From Chaenocephalus aceratus (lineage: Eukaryota > Chordata > Actinopteri > Perciformes > Channichthyidae): a DNA stretch of 64,000 nucleotides. Where the stretch lies: positions 15,672,178-15,736,177 of the forward strand of contig CM043797.1 of NCBI GenBank assembly GCA_023974075.1. The letters are read 5' to 3'. The translations under genes were made by a program, and so were the position numbers. The first letter of the stretch is position 1; the number at the start of each line of letters is the position of its first letter. This document shows positions 12,401-22,800 of the stretch, piece by piece. The notes beneath the pieces are model-generated. The model saw only the letters and a list, made by a program, of their open reading frames with translations, had not been told where the DNA came from and did no database searches.

Positions 12401-15265
12401 CATGGGGCTTTGGGGTGATGATATTAAGTAGATTGAACACCATGATTGACATATAATAAACAGCATTTATGGTCTTGAATAATTGTTTTCTGTTGTTGTC
12501 CTAGTTTTTGTAGCCTTTAATTGTATATACGTTATGTTTGCAGGTTATGTATTGAGGTAGCTAAATCTTATTCTGCTGATCCTTGTCTTTCCTTTTCTCT
12601 CAGTTTGTTGCTCAGCCCAACTGTCAGCAGCTGCTGGCATCTCGGTGGTATGATGAGTTCCCAGGCTGGAGGAGGCGGCACTGGGCAGGAAAACTCATCA
12701 CGTGTATCTTCATTGGCCTCCTCTTCCCACTGTTATCCATCTTCTACTTGTTCTCTCCAAAGTGCAGTTATGGCTTATTCATTCGGAAGCCCTTCATCAA
12801 GTTCATCTGTCACACTGCTTCCTACATGACCTTCCTCTTCCTGCTCCTTCTGGCCTCGCAGCATATAGCTTCTGGGCAGAAGGACTTTCAAGGCCCACCA
12901 CCCACCACGGTGGAATGGATGATCCTACCCTGGGTGCTTGGTAACAACACACACTCTTTAAAAGACAGCTGTTCGTGTTATCATGTATAGTACTATTGTA
13001 CATCTGTATATTTGGTAAAAGTAAAACTAAGGGGCTTACTGACCACTGGTTGTTTGTCACACTTTTGTTCCTGTGGACACTTTAAGACATTGTTAAAATC
13101 ACAAATTGCTTTTGTTGTCTGTTTATCTCTCTAAGGCTTTATATGGACGGAGGTAAAACAGATGTGGGATAGTGGTTTCAAAGACTACATTGATGACTGG
13201 TGGAACTTAATGGACTTCATTATGAACTCCTTGTATCTTGCAACAATTTCCCTGAAAATGGTTGCCTATGCAAAGGTACTGTACTGAACTGATGCCTTTT
13301 ATGTGTTGGTAGTCGATGTATTCATTGTTCTCCTTCTTTTCTTTATTACAGTACAGTGGGCAAAAACCCAGAGACACCTGGGAAATGTGGCACCCGACTT
13401 TGATAGCAGAGTCATTGTTTGCCATCGCTAACATCTTCAGCTCCTTGCGCCTCATCTGCCTTTTCACTGCCAACTCTCACCTTGGCCCCTTACAGATCTC
13501 ACTGGGCCGCATGCTCCTGGACATCCTCAAGTTTCTCTTCATCTATTGTCTGGTGCTGTTAGCCTTTGCCAATGGCCTCAACCAGCTCTACTTTTATTAT
13601 GTAGATGAGAGTTTGCCATGCTACGGCGTTCGCTGTCTTCAGCAAAACAACGCATTCTCAACGTAAGTAAGAGTCCCTAAATAAATGTTATCCTGACAAA
13701 TATTAATGTATCTGTTAGTTTTTCAGCAGCACATTGTTTAATGTATTGTTGTTTGCTTTTCAGGCTGTTCCAGACGCTGCAGTCATTATTTTGGTCGATA
13801 TTTGGCCTAATTTCCCTCCATGTTACCAATGTGAAACCAGACCATAAATTCACTGAGTTCGTGGGCTCCACCATGTTTGGCACGTACAATGTCATTTCCC
13901 TGGTAGTGCTTTTAAATATGCTAATTGCCATGATGAACAACTCCTACCAGCACATTGCTGTGAGTGCTTTAGCATACACATTTTATATTTAACCACACTA
14001 ATTTGTCTTTTATGACTTTTCGAACAGTTTTAAATAATTGCTGTTTGTTTTGTTGTGTTCTTTCAGGATCATGCCGATATAGAGTGGAAATTTGCAAGAA
14101 CAAAATTATGGATGAGCTATTTTGAAGAAGGGGGAACTCTGCCTTCTCCTTTTAATATATTACCCAGCCCAAAGTCAGTTTTCTATCTATGTGGATGGAT
14201 TAAGACACATTTCTTCAAGAGAACAAGCATAAAAAGGCGTGAAACATTCGAGACTCTGGGGGTAGGGCCTTTTGTTGTGATCTATGTTCTATAGACTGTA
14301 AAGTGGCTCAAAGATTATTAAGAGCAAATTAAATAACCTGTTCTCTTTAGAAATTGATTAATTTAAGCGAATGAAGTCACTCATTTCATGTACTTCATAA
14401 GATCTCCTATTGTCAAAGGGCATGTAATAAAGCAATAAACCCTTAAAAAAAACGTGTTGCAATGTTAATGGACTTTTTTTTCTTTTTGTATTGTAGAGAC
14501 GGGCAGCCGATAATGTAAGATTAAACCATGGATATCAGGTAGTTATTTGTATTCCATTAAGTGCTGTACAGTTTGGATGTATTGTTATGTGTAAGTCATT
14601 TGTGTTCAACTTATAAACATTGAATCTGCAATCATGCTTTACAAAAACAATCTTTATTATTTAGGGGGTTTTGAAGAACCTAGTGAAGCGGTATGTGGCC
14701 GCAATGATCAGAGATGCAAAGACAGAGGAAGGGCTGACAGAGGAGAACTTTAAGGTACTGTGCAGTCAAACAAGTTGGTATTATTCATTGTTGTGTTTTC
14801 TCTGCTGTTGTTTAATATCTGTCTCTTTGCAATTAATAGGAGCTTAAGCAGGACATCTCCAGCTTCCGCTATGAAGTCCTTGGAATGATGAAGGGTAAAC
14901 TTCAAGGTGAGGGGGTCACAGGTAACGTTCTAGGCTCCACCTTGGCTTATAGTGGAAATTGTTTCATATATTCTCCCAAATTCCCTAATGATGAGCCACA
15001 ACAGAAGCTGAGCCTGTTTGACATCACCGTGCCCACCCTGAAGAGCGCAGCGGCCACCTCCTCCATCACTGTGGGCTCTAACAGTACAGCCAATGGTTCG
15101 GTTGTCCCGTCCAGCACAGAGCAGACTCTCAACAAGCTATGCAATACTGTCTCAGATGCTGTGTCCCCCCAGAGACGCAGCAGACTCCCCTCTCTGACAT
15201 GTGATGAAATATACTCATTGTCCGGGGAAGATATATTGGGAACTGATGGACAAAACCAAGGATGA
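6085..15265 (+). CDS. trpc4: TRPC4-type transient receptor potential canonical channel (gene span)
   Basis: Non-selective, calcium-permeable plasma-membrane cation channel that opens downstream of Gq/phospholipase C receptors and works as a tetramer, alone or with TRPC1/5. Coding joins 6085-6462, 7647-8165, 12604-12940, 13136-13275, 13352-13662, 13764-13959, 14067-14261, 14497-14538, 14665-14754 and 14840-15265; all introns are GT-AG and phases agree, giving 877 residues (human TRPC4 977). N-terminal ankyrin repeats span about 29-170. The zinc site seen in TRPC4/5 structures is present as H172, C176, C178 and C181. Six membrane helices lie in 330-627, with the extracellular cysteine pair C548/C553 before the pore. 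The TRP box is [10 protein letters not shown], and the calmodulin/IP3-receptor-binding region includes [18 protein letters not shown]5 is less likely: sequence around residues 1-130 and the S1-S2 loop fits TRPC4 better. The tail after KLSLFDIT is short and lacks the mammalian VTTRL PDZ motif. The a or b paralogue is not resolved. Confidence 0.95.
6463..7646 (+). other. trpc4: trpc4 intron 1
   Basis: 1.2 kb of AT-rich intron between phase-0 splice sites. No transposon ends or conserved block recognised. The open frame running into exon 2 from 7452 is intron sequence that happens to lack stops. Confidence 0.8.
7647..8165 (+). CDS. trpc4: trpc4 coding exon 2 (residues 127-299)
   Basis: Acceptor CAAAAG at 7641-7646, donor GTAAGC at 8166, 173 codons exactly. 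Carries the last ankyrin repeats ([20 protein letters not shown]), the HxxxCxCxxC zinc site and the linker helices including [20 protein letters not shown], ending IKYCQKE. Confidence 0.95.
8264..9628. mobile_element. hAT element in trpc4 intron 2, perfect 8-bp TSD
   Basis: A 1,365-bp insertion with ends CAGTCGTTCTCAACC (left) and CAGTGGTTCTCAACC (right, opposite strand), flanked by identical GTCTAGAT copies at 8256-8263 and 9629-9636. The terminal motif is that of Charlie/Tip100-like hAT families. The interior shows no transposase domain, so it is non-autonomous. Confidence 0.85.
9637..12603 (+). other. trpc4: Remainder of trpc4 intron 2
   Basis: AT-rich intronic DNA up to the acceptor at 12602-12603. 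Nothing beyond low-complexity stretches was recognised. Intron 2 is the largest in this gene (4.4 kb with the hAT insertion, about 3.1 kb without). Confidence 0.7.
12604..12940 (+). CDS. trpc4: trpc4 coding exon 3 (residues 300-412)
   Basis: Starts [20 protein letters not shown], the family's pre-S1 signature, and encodes S1 ([19 protein letters not shown]) and S2 ([17 protein letters not shown]). Ends in phase 1 within the glycine of ILPWVLG; donor GTAACA at 12941. Confidence 0.95.
13136..13275 (+). CDS. trpc4: trpc4 coding exon 4 (residues 412-458)
   Basis: Acceptor CTAAG before 13136 completes the split glycine. Encodes [14 protein letters not shown] and S3 ([20 protein letters not shown]). 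Donor GTACTG at 13276, followed by a 76-base intron. Confidence 0.94.
13352..13662 (+). CDS. trpc4: trpc4 coding exon 5 (residues 459-562)
   Basis: Encodes S4, the S4-S5 linker ([20 protein letters not shown], strongly conserved in TRPC4/5), S5 and the turret with the cysteine pair C548/C553 (LPCYGVRC). Donor GTAAGT at 13663, phase 2. Confidence 0.95.
13764..13959 (+). CDS. trpc4: trpc4 coding exon 6 (residues 562-627)
   Basis: Encodes the pore helix and filter region ([15 protein letters not shown]) and S6 ([20 protein letters not shown]). Acceptor TTTCAG, donor GTGAGT at 13960. Confidence 0.95.
14067..14261 (+). CDS. trpc4: trpc4 coding exon 7 (residues 628-692)
   Basis: Begins [19 protein letters not shown], containing the TRP box that follows S6. 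The donor is taken at GTAGGG (14262) so that the next exon continues RRAADN as in relatives. Confidence 0.92.
14497..14538 (+). CDS. trpc4: trpc4 coding exon 8 (residues 693-706)
   Basis: A 14-codon microexon [14 protein letters not shown] between TTGTAG and GTAGTT. Its peptide matches the start of the calmodulin/IP3-receptor-binding segment of the family. Confidence 0.9.
14665..14754 (+). CDS. trpc4: trpc4 coding exon 9 (residues 707-736)
   Basis: Thirty codons encoding [20 protein letters not shown] plus ENFK; donor GTACTG at 14755. This is the most conserved stretch of the cytoplasmic tail. Confidence 0.94.
14840..15265 (+). CDS. trpc4: trpc4 terminal coding exon 10 (residues 737-877)
   Basis: Starts [15 protein letters not shown], then a segment unlike mammals, then KLSLFDIT, which aligns with NFSLFDLTT of mammalian TRPC4, then about 90 unaligned residues ending in TGA at 15263-15265. 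Continuous reading is favoured: using the internal donor-like sites at 14895 or 14907 with the acceptor at 15004 would shift the frame to an early stop. Confidence 0.85.
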   Translation, partial: ELKQDISSFRYEVLGMMKGKLQGEGVTGNVLGSTLAYSGNCFIYSPKFPNDEPQQKLSLFDITVPTLKSAAATSSITVGSNSTANGSVVPSSTEQTLNKLCNTVSDAVSPQRRSRLPSLTCDEIYSLSGEDILGTDGQNQG

Positions 15266-16160
15266 CTTCAGACTGATAAATCCGTTATGGAAGTGGATAA
15301 GGATATTCAGGAGATTGATCATTCCTGCAAAGAACACACTAAGGAAGTGAACAATTGGCTAAAAAATAGACGCAAAATCATCTGTGTCGGCAAGTGAGAG
15401 ATTTGAACCATGAGTAGATATTTTTCTTTTTTTGGACCTATATTCATCCATGAAGCAGTTGAAACCAGTTCACCAAAGAGGATTTCTCTCATGTTTAAAA
15501 GTTACACTGTATTGAGTGTAATAATCATGTATTCTCTAATATAGTACACAGTATAGTAGTATAATACAATTTCTCACATTATGTTACAAGTATTCCTAAG
15601 TACTTGACAAAAGATATGCAACACTATGGAGCCAGGCTAACTTGAAGCTCAGGGAATTGTAAAGCAAGTTAGAATTGTACATTGAGCATTTCATTCCAAA
15701 GAGCCCTGACGACACTCTGCTGCCTATCCTGTCCTCTTTCACTTTCATCTTTCCTCTTACTGTAATATGCAAAATGTATATGACGATAACAATAATATAA
15801 ACCCTAATGTGCTAACAGTTTTAAAATCCATACTGCAACAAAATAATATAATCCATAAATAATATAAGTGTAGTTGTATTTAATAATTTAACAATTCCAT
15901 ATGAAATCTGCACGAAGTATCCAGTTTATCAATGTAGCATCTAGATTATTTATAGGTTTTGTTGTTTTTTATTCCACCATTACTTCCCTAACCTGTTCAG
16001 GGAGAGAGGAAATGTTTTCCTCTAAATGCTTTTGATGGAGCAGAAGAGAAACACAATGCAATCTAGTTAAGATATGTTGTCCATGTATTCATATATGTGT
16101 GGTTATTTATATGTGGAATTGTGTAACTTGTAATGTAATAAAACATCTCTGTTATTAAAT
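15266..16160 (+). other. trpc4: trpc4 3' untranslated region
   Basis: AT-rich sequence after the stop, ending shortly after the AATAAA at 16137-16142. The first 129 bases remain open in the trpc4 frame up to a second TGA at 15395-15397. Confidence 0.65.
16137..16142 (+). promoter_or_regulatory. trpc4: Poly(A) signal, trpc4
   Basis: Canonical AATAAA about 870 bases after the stop codon, followed by TG-rich sequence from about 16150. It is the best signal before the next gene. Confidence 0.6.
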
Positions 16161-16909
16161 GAGAATGTTTGTACTGAAGCAGTATTATCTAAAAAGACTA
16201 AACAAAGTGTAGATATTACTAACATAAAGACGGCGAGCAAATGGCACAAAGATAGAGAAGGAAAATACTTGTTGAATTGGCCTTTCTCTTGATTTGCTTT
16301 CCTGCTGACATCTCTCATCTTGTTTACTGGAGAGAGGATTTAAGTAAATAGTGTGTAACCTTCTCTCTGGCTGTATATACAGTGGTTTGTCTAACACTGT
16401 GCACTCGATGCAGAGTTGACATGGACATTCTCCCTCTGAGAGAAGTTTCTCTTCTGCACAGTGACCTATCAGAGGACTAACATTACACCAGGTTCTGCTA
16501 CACCACCTTGATGCGTGACGATTGCTTTTTTAGAACATTATACATACATTGCCTGTCCATTCATGTTTAAACTGACTGTCGCTTTTCAAATAGCAGGATT
16601 GCCATTTCTGCCGTAATTAATTTTCGTAATTAAAACTTGATTTAACTAACAATTAATGAACATATAAGATATGATGACGCATTATGTACAGTCCCAAACT
16701 ATATTAATTTGTTAAAACTAGCTCCACTTTAACCAGCTGCAATATTACAATGCTGCATACATGCTAATACATTAGCTAATAAGGATCTAATGATATTAAA
16801 ACATAGCTCTGAAAGGGGACATTCTGCATTTTAATTTTATTACCAATTAACTTAGATTGGGAATTTGCAACTTTACATTTAAAGACTTTCCAGGTCTTCC
16901 TTTCCAGTA
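16161..16909. other. Spacer between trpc4 and postn
   Basis: No gene or repeat boundary recognised. Confidence 0.4.
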
Positions 16910-16917
16910 CTTATATG

Positions 16918-17357
16918 CAGAGGAGGAGGTACTCAGATATTGTACTTGAGTAAAAGTAGAAGTACCAGAGTGTAGGAATACTCTTTTACAAGTACAAATC
17001 CTTTATTCAAAATGATACTCAAGTCAAAGTACAAAAGTATTAGCATAACTATTGAAGTTTCAAAAGTCAAAGTACTTATTATGCAAATGTATCCATTGCA
17101 GGTGCATTAAAGTGTTATCACAGCTGGTAAAGGGGCAGCTAGTTTGAATGACTTTGGATACTGCAGGGTCGTTTGTGAATGTACTCCAAGTGTAACTAAA
17201 GTATTTTTTAAGTTTTGGCTTGATTTCACATTATTAATCCAAATGTTAAAAGTAACTAAAGGAATTCAATTATTGTAGTGGAGGAAAATTACTTACTCTC
17301 TCAAAATTGTACTGAAGTACAGTACTTGAGTAAATACGTAGTTACTTAAGATCACTG
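16918..17357. mobile_element. Short hAT MITE, near-perfect 8-bp TSD
   Basis: A 440-bp element with the subterminal motif TACTTGAGTAAA inverted at both ends, typical of abundant fish hAT MITEs. Flanks are CTTATATG (16910-16917) and CTTATAAG (17358-17365), seven of eight bases identical. No coding capacity. Confidence 0.8.
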
Positions 17358-17365
17358 CTTATAAG

Positions 17366-19630
17366 AACTTCAGAACGTGTCACCTCACCGTTCTTTCTTA
17401 ATGACATATTTAGCTTATGTTTATATGTAACTACTTATCAAGTGCTGTCTACTGATGTATAATATGCATGTACAACACAGACCAAGGCTGCACTGCAGCA
17501 GCCAAGGTTCAACTCCGACCCATGTGCCTTTTCTGTTGTTACCTCTCCATCCCCCTTTTCTGTCCCTCTCCAGCTGCTATCGATAAAAGGCAGAAAACTC
17601 AACGTAAAAAAATAGGAAAACCTGTGCAGAACTTGCAATGGAAGCTGTATTAATAACAGCTCATGTTTGAACCTACAATCAATAACATTGAGTTTATTTG
17701 TGTGACAGTAAATACTGTATACTGCTATACCTAATAGTTATAAGCTATTATTAAAGCAATACATAATCAGTTGTTGGTGTTGTGCTTTTGAAGTTAGGCT
17801 TACTGTATTTGCCCAGATAATCTAATGTACACCTTTTATAACTTGAAGCTGCCAACACTTGGGAGCATGAGGTCTTTAGATTCCTGTTACCATAGCAGCT
17901 AAGCGCAAATCATTTAGCAAGAAAAGCTTATTACAGACTGTTGTATGTGTTTATCTGAAGCTCATTCAAATGTGACTTACATTTCTACATAAAGAAGAAT
18001 ACTACCAAGACACAAAGAGAAGAAACTGTAATCAGGATCAATTGTAGCTACTTTATCTAATCTTTGTAACACATGTGGTGTTGGTAATTGGTGAAAGTAA
18101 CTGAATAGAGAGGGTTAAGATTCAAATTGTGAAAGCATGCTGCATTTTATTATCACTGCCGCGATTTCATCTGTAGATATATTATTCTTTGAAAGTGAGT
18201 GCAGAGTCTTCAGTTCCAAAATTGGCTGCTCCTTGGAATGTTGAGATTGTGAAGTTAATTTATTCCAGTCTTTGGGAGATTGTATGTGCAAGTGTTCTTC
18301 TAAAGGTCATGACTAATTAAGTTCATAAGAGGCTTACAGCTTTCAAAGTATCATCGTTTGAATGTGTTTTGTTGTGGTTTAGCCAACACATACTGTACAC
18401 AAGCACAGGCAAAGGCACTGGTTCTCAGGTCCTGGGTCTGTTTGGGGGGATTCTGCTTGTTCACCCTCCATTGACTCCGTTGGCATGGAGGACATTACTT
18501 TCTTGCTCACATCTGTCTGGCCTGGAGGTTTAGCAACATGTGGGATATTGTCTGGTGTAAGTGATGCCACTTGGGTATACTATCAGCAACATCACTCACT
18601 GGTAAAGCTTAACGACAGATGCACTTTAAGAGTTTATAATCTTTGATGCCATGGGTCATTTTGCTTGTTAGTTAGGTACCAAACGGTTATAATAGCACAT
18701 TGCAGAGTAATGCATGACAGGTGTGCTCATGCTGTTTTTAAATTGTACCTTATCCTTTTTTGTTTTACCAAATCTGGGTTTTGACTGTGTGCTTACTGTA
18801 CAGTATGTGAGCCAATTCACACACTATTCACTTAGTGTTTTGTCTGTAGTAATACTTCAAAGTACTAACTAATCTCAGTAATTATTCCCTCTCCAATGTC
18901 ATAATGATTATGTGAAAATATTATCCATGAAAGATAGTGATGATGTGAGACTGACTGCCTGCAGTGCAGTCCCTACCACCACTAGGTGGAGCCAACTACA
19001 CTCTGAAGTATTTATTCAGTCAGATTAAGCAATGGTTCTTTGTTTGCAGTCCAAATATGTGACACTTTAACAGGCCAGATGCATTTGGATCAGTGTCCCA
19101 TCTGCTCATTTTGTATGTCTCTTTATGTGATAAAATATGCAAAGCTATCATTTGAGACTTCTGTTACACTTTCTTGAGATGTTACATTTAAATCTATTAA
19201 ATAATAAAAGTAATGTGCCCTGATCATTTGCCTTATTTTCAATTCAATGCAATCTTCCTTGAGTAAAAGTGTTCCCTGTGATGTGGCTACATGTATTAAA
19301 ACAAGTGGAATAAACACATTTAGAATGTTTCACCATAACAAAGCCTCTTCTTTTAGCAATGCATATACATGTGTGTGCCTTTTAAATGTGTATTAAAGAA
19401 GATTGTCAAAGACATTTTATGAATGTAATGGTGTTCCCGTGTTCTTTGTGTTAATGACCCTCCGTAAATTATTTAATATGGGAGATAATCCACTAATTAC
19501 AACACGTTTGAATTAATCACACACACAAGAAAGGAAAAGGCTTGGTAGATACAAAGGAACAAATGTTCTGGGTGGTCTATGCATGCACAAGATGTTGCCA
19601 TCCTCCTTGAGTGGAGGGTGAGACTTGTGC
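17366..19630. other. Upstream region of postn
   Basis: Unassigned AT-rich DNA of 2.3 kb. Apart from the promoter at its right edge, no exon or transposon was recognised. Confidence 0.4.
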
Positions 19631-19638
19631 TATATAAA
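19631..19638 (+). promoter_or_regulatory. postn: TATA box of postn
   Basis: TATATAAA lies 68 bases before the start codon. A start site about 30 bases downstream, near 19660, would give a short 5' leader of roughly 40 bases without intron. Confidence 0.75.
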
Positions 19639-19698
19639 CTCCCACTCTGAGTCTGCTCCCACAATCTGGGTCTGGAGGGGCGAGCTAAGAGACCAAGG

Positions 19699-19817
19699 AT
19701 GAAGCTCCTTTTTGTAGCTGCCTTTGCACTTTTTGTGCTTTCTGCATTTGACAAGGCTGACTCTTCAGCTTATGACAAGATAGTTGCCCATAGTCGCATC
19801 AGGGCAAGAAAAGAAGG
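19699..19817 (+). CDS. postn: postn coding exon 1 (signal peptide)
   Basis: Begins [17 protein letters not shown], a clear signal peptide, after a short TATA-driven leader. Ends within the glycine codon of RARKEG; donor GTAAGA at 19818. Confidence 0.95.
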
Positions 19818-22800
19818 GTAAGATTCATATTTTTCATTATGGTTAAGTTGTAATTGGATTATTGCATTGTTAATACCCTTGTGATACCATGTTTGATTAC
19901 TTTCCATGCAATGGTGATGTGCCTTGCATTAAAAGCATCAGTTATTAATTTGATTTCTGCATGTGTCTGTGTTCTGTTTTTCTATGTCATCTGATATATA
20001 GTGCAGTCACAATAGTTTCACATACATTGCTCATAATATGATATTACATCTCACTTTGTAAAGGAGTAAGACATGTTATAGTTTTTCAAATTATTTCTTA
20101 AATCTTAAACCAATATCATAGTCAGCAGGAGTGGATATTGTGATAGTGATTTATGTTTGCCTGTCTGGTCTCATAAGCATCAAGGGTAGTTGTAAAAATA
20201 ATTACTCATTCTTGACAGTGTCTTCCCAGCAAGTCTGTTTTTAACATTTAAATGTGGATTGTTTCCATAATATTTCCCATGTGCTTTGCCTGCCAATAAT
20301 AATTCATCACTTGTTTTTTTACCCTCAATTCTCCTCAGACCCAATGTCTGCGCACTCCAACAACTCATGGGGACCAAGAAGAAGTACTTCAGCACTTGTC
20401 GTAATTGGTACCGCGGGTCTATCTGTGGAAAGAAAGCGTAAGTGTTGTTTCATGTTTCCAATAGGACAAGTTGCCCATCCTAAAATTACAAGCAAATTGA
20501 ATGACTAAATAGTTTAACCTGAAGATCAGTTGGAAATACTGCATATTTTCGCGTGCCTGCGTCTTTAAGGGTTTTCATGCAATCTTTAATGTTTCCACAG
20601 AGACAAACATCTGTTATCTTACTTTAAATGATTCCGCCGCTTAAAATGAAAAACACAGTTGTGGAGGCAGTCCTGAATTCTTTGTTTTGGAGACTGTCCT
20701 ATTTGATCCCATAAACCTCATGTGAGGGTTTTTTATAACCACGGAAGCTGGACCATCCTTGAAAGCCACAGTGGTGAACCTCTGATTCCAGTATATGATG
20801 TGGCTGCGAAATGTTGACTATATTCACGAATGGAAAATATCAATTCATTTCTTTCAATCATTCCAGTCAACCTCTTTTCCTCTTTTTGTTCCAGTCCCCT
20901 CAGTTCCCATCCCTCTCACACCCACAAGCATATACATTAAGTCTTAGTACTCCAAATAGACCTGGCTTCTTTACATTAATAATACAAAATACACACTTAA
21001 ATGTAATGGTAAACTGATGCAATGGTCTACTGAAAGCAAAACCATAGGTATTACAAATAGATTCCAGTTTGAGTTGAGCAAATGTTTATATTAGCTGATG
21101 AACTTAGCTTGGTTACTTTAGTTGGGAATCAAAGATTCATTGAAAACACATTAGTTATCGTGACAAAGATCATATTACCTTACCAAGCCCAACCTACAGT
21201 ATTACCCTCCCATCTTTCCTCCCACCCTTTCTTCTACGAGCTCCGAAGATGTTTCCCATTTCGAAAACACAATGCCAAGTTAAATAGGTGTTTCAGTTCA
21301 ATGACATCCGACATTTCACAGGAACTGATTTTAAAAGCAGCTGTAGATGTAGATTTGGAAGAGTATATACTGTAAACCTTTGACATTATCAGTTTCTCTG
21401 ATTTAGAAAAAAAGGACAAGACCCTTTATATCAAATATATTTAGGTACATTAAAGGTTACATTTTGTATAAAATATGAGATATCTCCTACTATACCGTAG
21501 AAGTTACAGAAAGGAATTTAATTTCAAACCTTTTTATCCAGGTGTATCCCTTGAAATCATTGATCTCTTTTTCAAGGGAGACATATATATATATATAACA
21601 TAGTAAAGTCTAACTTACTGTTGGTTTATAACTTGATTTAGCCAGCCATAATACACGTATACTTATCTGATTCAACAAGTGAAAATTATTCTGCTTACAA
21701 AGCAGCTCTGTCTCAAAGAAAACCCTGTACAACCAAACTGCTTATTAGTGATGGGTTGAATTGGAATAAAGCCACATAAAACTTTCTGTGTTTGGGAAAG
21801 TGTTCATGATCTATGTGGAACAGTTATTTTATAGAGATGCTGACAAGTCAAAAGTTTCCAACACTATGATCCCTCTGTGTGGGAAAGCAATGTAGCGAGG
21901 GTTTCGCTGACTCTGCCGGAACAGGGCTTGTGTGATCTCCTCCCAGTCCCTCCGACTCCATTCAACTATGATTAAATTATAGTGGTTCAAGCAGTGCCGT
22001 TTGCCATGACCCAGAAGCTTTGATCTGTACCCTGTCTGAGACAGTTAACACATGTTTTAACTTAAAGCATAATGCTTTTATTGAAGGGTTTAGAATTACA
22101 CTACTGTAGGTACTCTAGGTTGCCCAAGAGCAACTATTCACAATGATTGTATCTATAGCATTTTTTAAGTTGTGTGATCTTTCAATCCAGTTAAGACTTT
22201 GTATCTTACCATATTGCCTAATTCACTTAGTTCGTTTTGAACTAAACATGGCGAACATATGGCGCTTTCCTGGTGTGGGAAACCGCTGATAAAGAGGAAC
22301 TGGTCGACCTTGGGACACTCCTTATCTTCCTCCTACTTTTCTGTTCTGAAGAGCAAGTACTCCTATACACTTTTAAGACAATCAAATGTAAAGCTATGTG
22401 TCACATGGTGCCAGTTTTAAGCAAACATCTGGAGGGGGGAGCAGCTTATTTGTTATAGTTTTCTAACAAAAACTCTTGGCAGTCTAATAAACTCCCCAGC
22501 CAACTCTGGACGCATTTGGCATTGTTAACCACTACTATATATATATATATATGTGGTTTATTTGTATTGTTGCATACCTGTTAGTTACTTGAGGTAAAAT
22601 GTACATCTGCAAATGTCTTTTTTTCCAAAAGCTGGAAACAATGAAATAGTTTAAACATGTGTAAACCTGCTGATGCAAGGGGTACTGTTTTGACATATTT
22701 ATATGTAGCAGCTGCAGTTTTAATATCCTACTCGGGTTACAGTGTCCAGTGCTGTTTACAGTGCGTAGAAAGCAGAAAGGTATTCCTAAATGTTGGTACA

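Noticed and set aside
14895..15004. Small intron inside trpc4 last exon
   Set aside because: Donor- and acceptor-like sites exist, but removal of 98 or 110 bases shifts the frame to an early stop and loses the conserved SLFDIT block.
18379..18570. 63-codon minus-strand frame upstream of postn
   Set aside because: Looks protein-like in composition, but is short, lacks any recognised motif and has no promoter or splice context.
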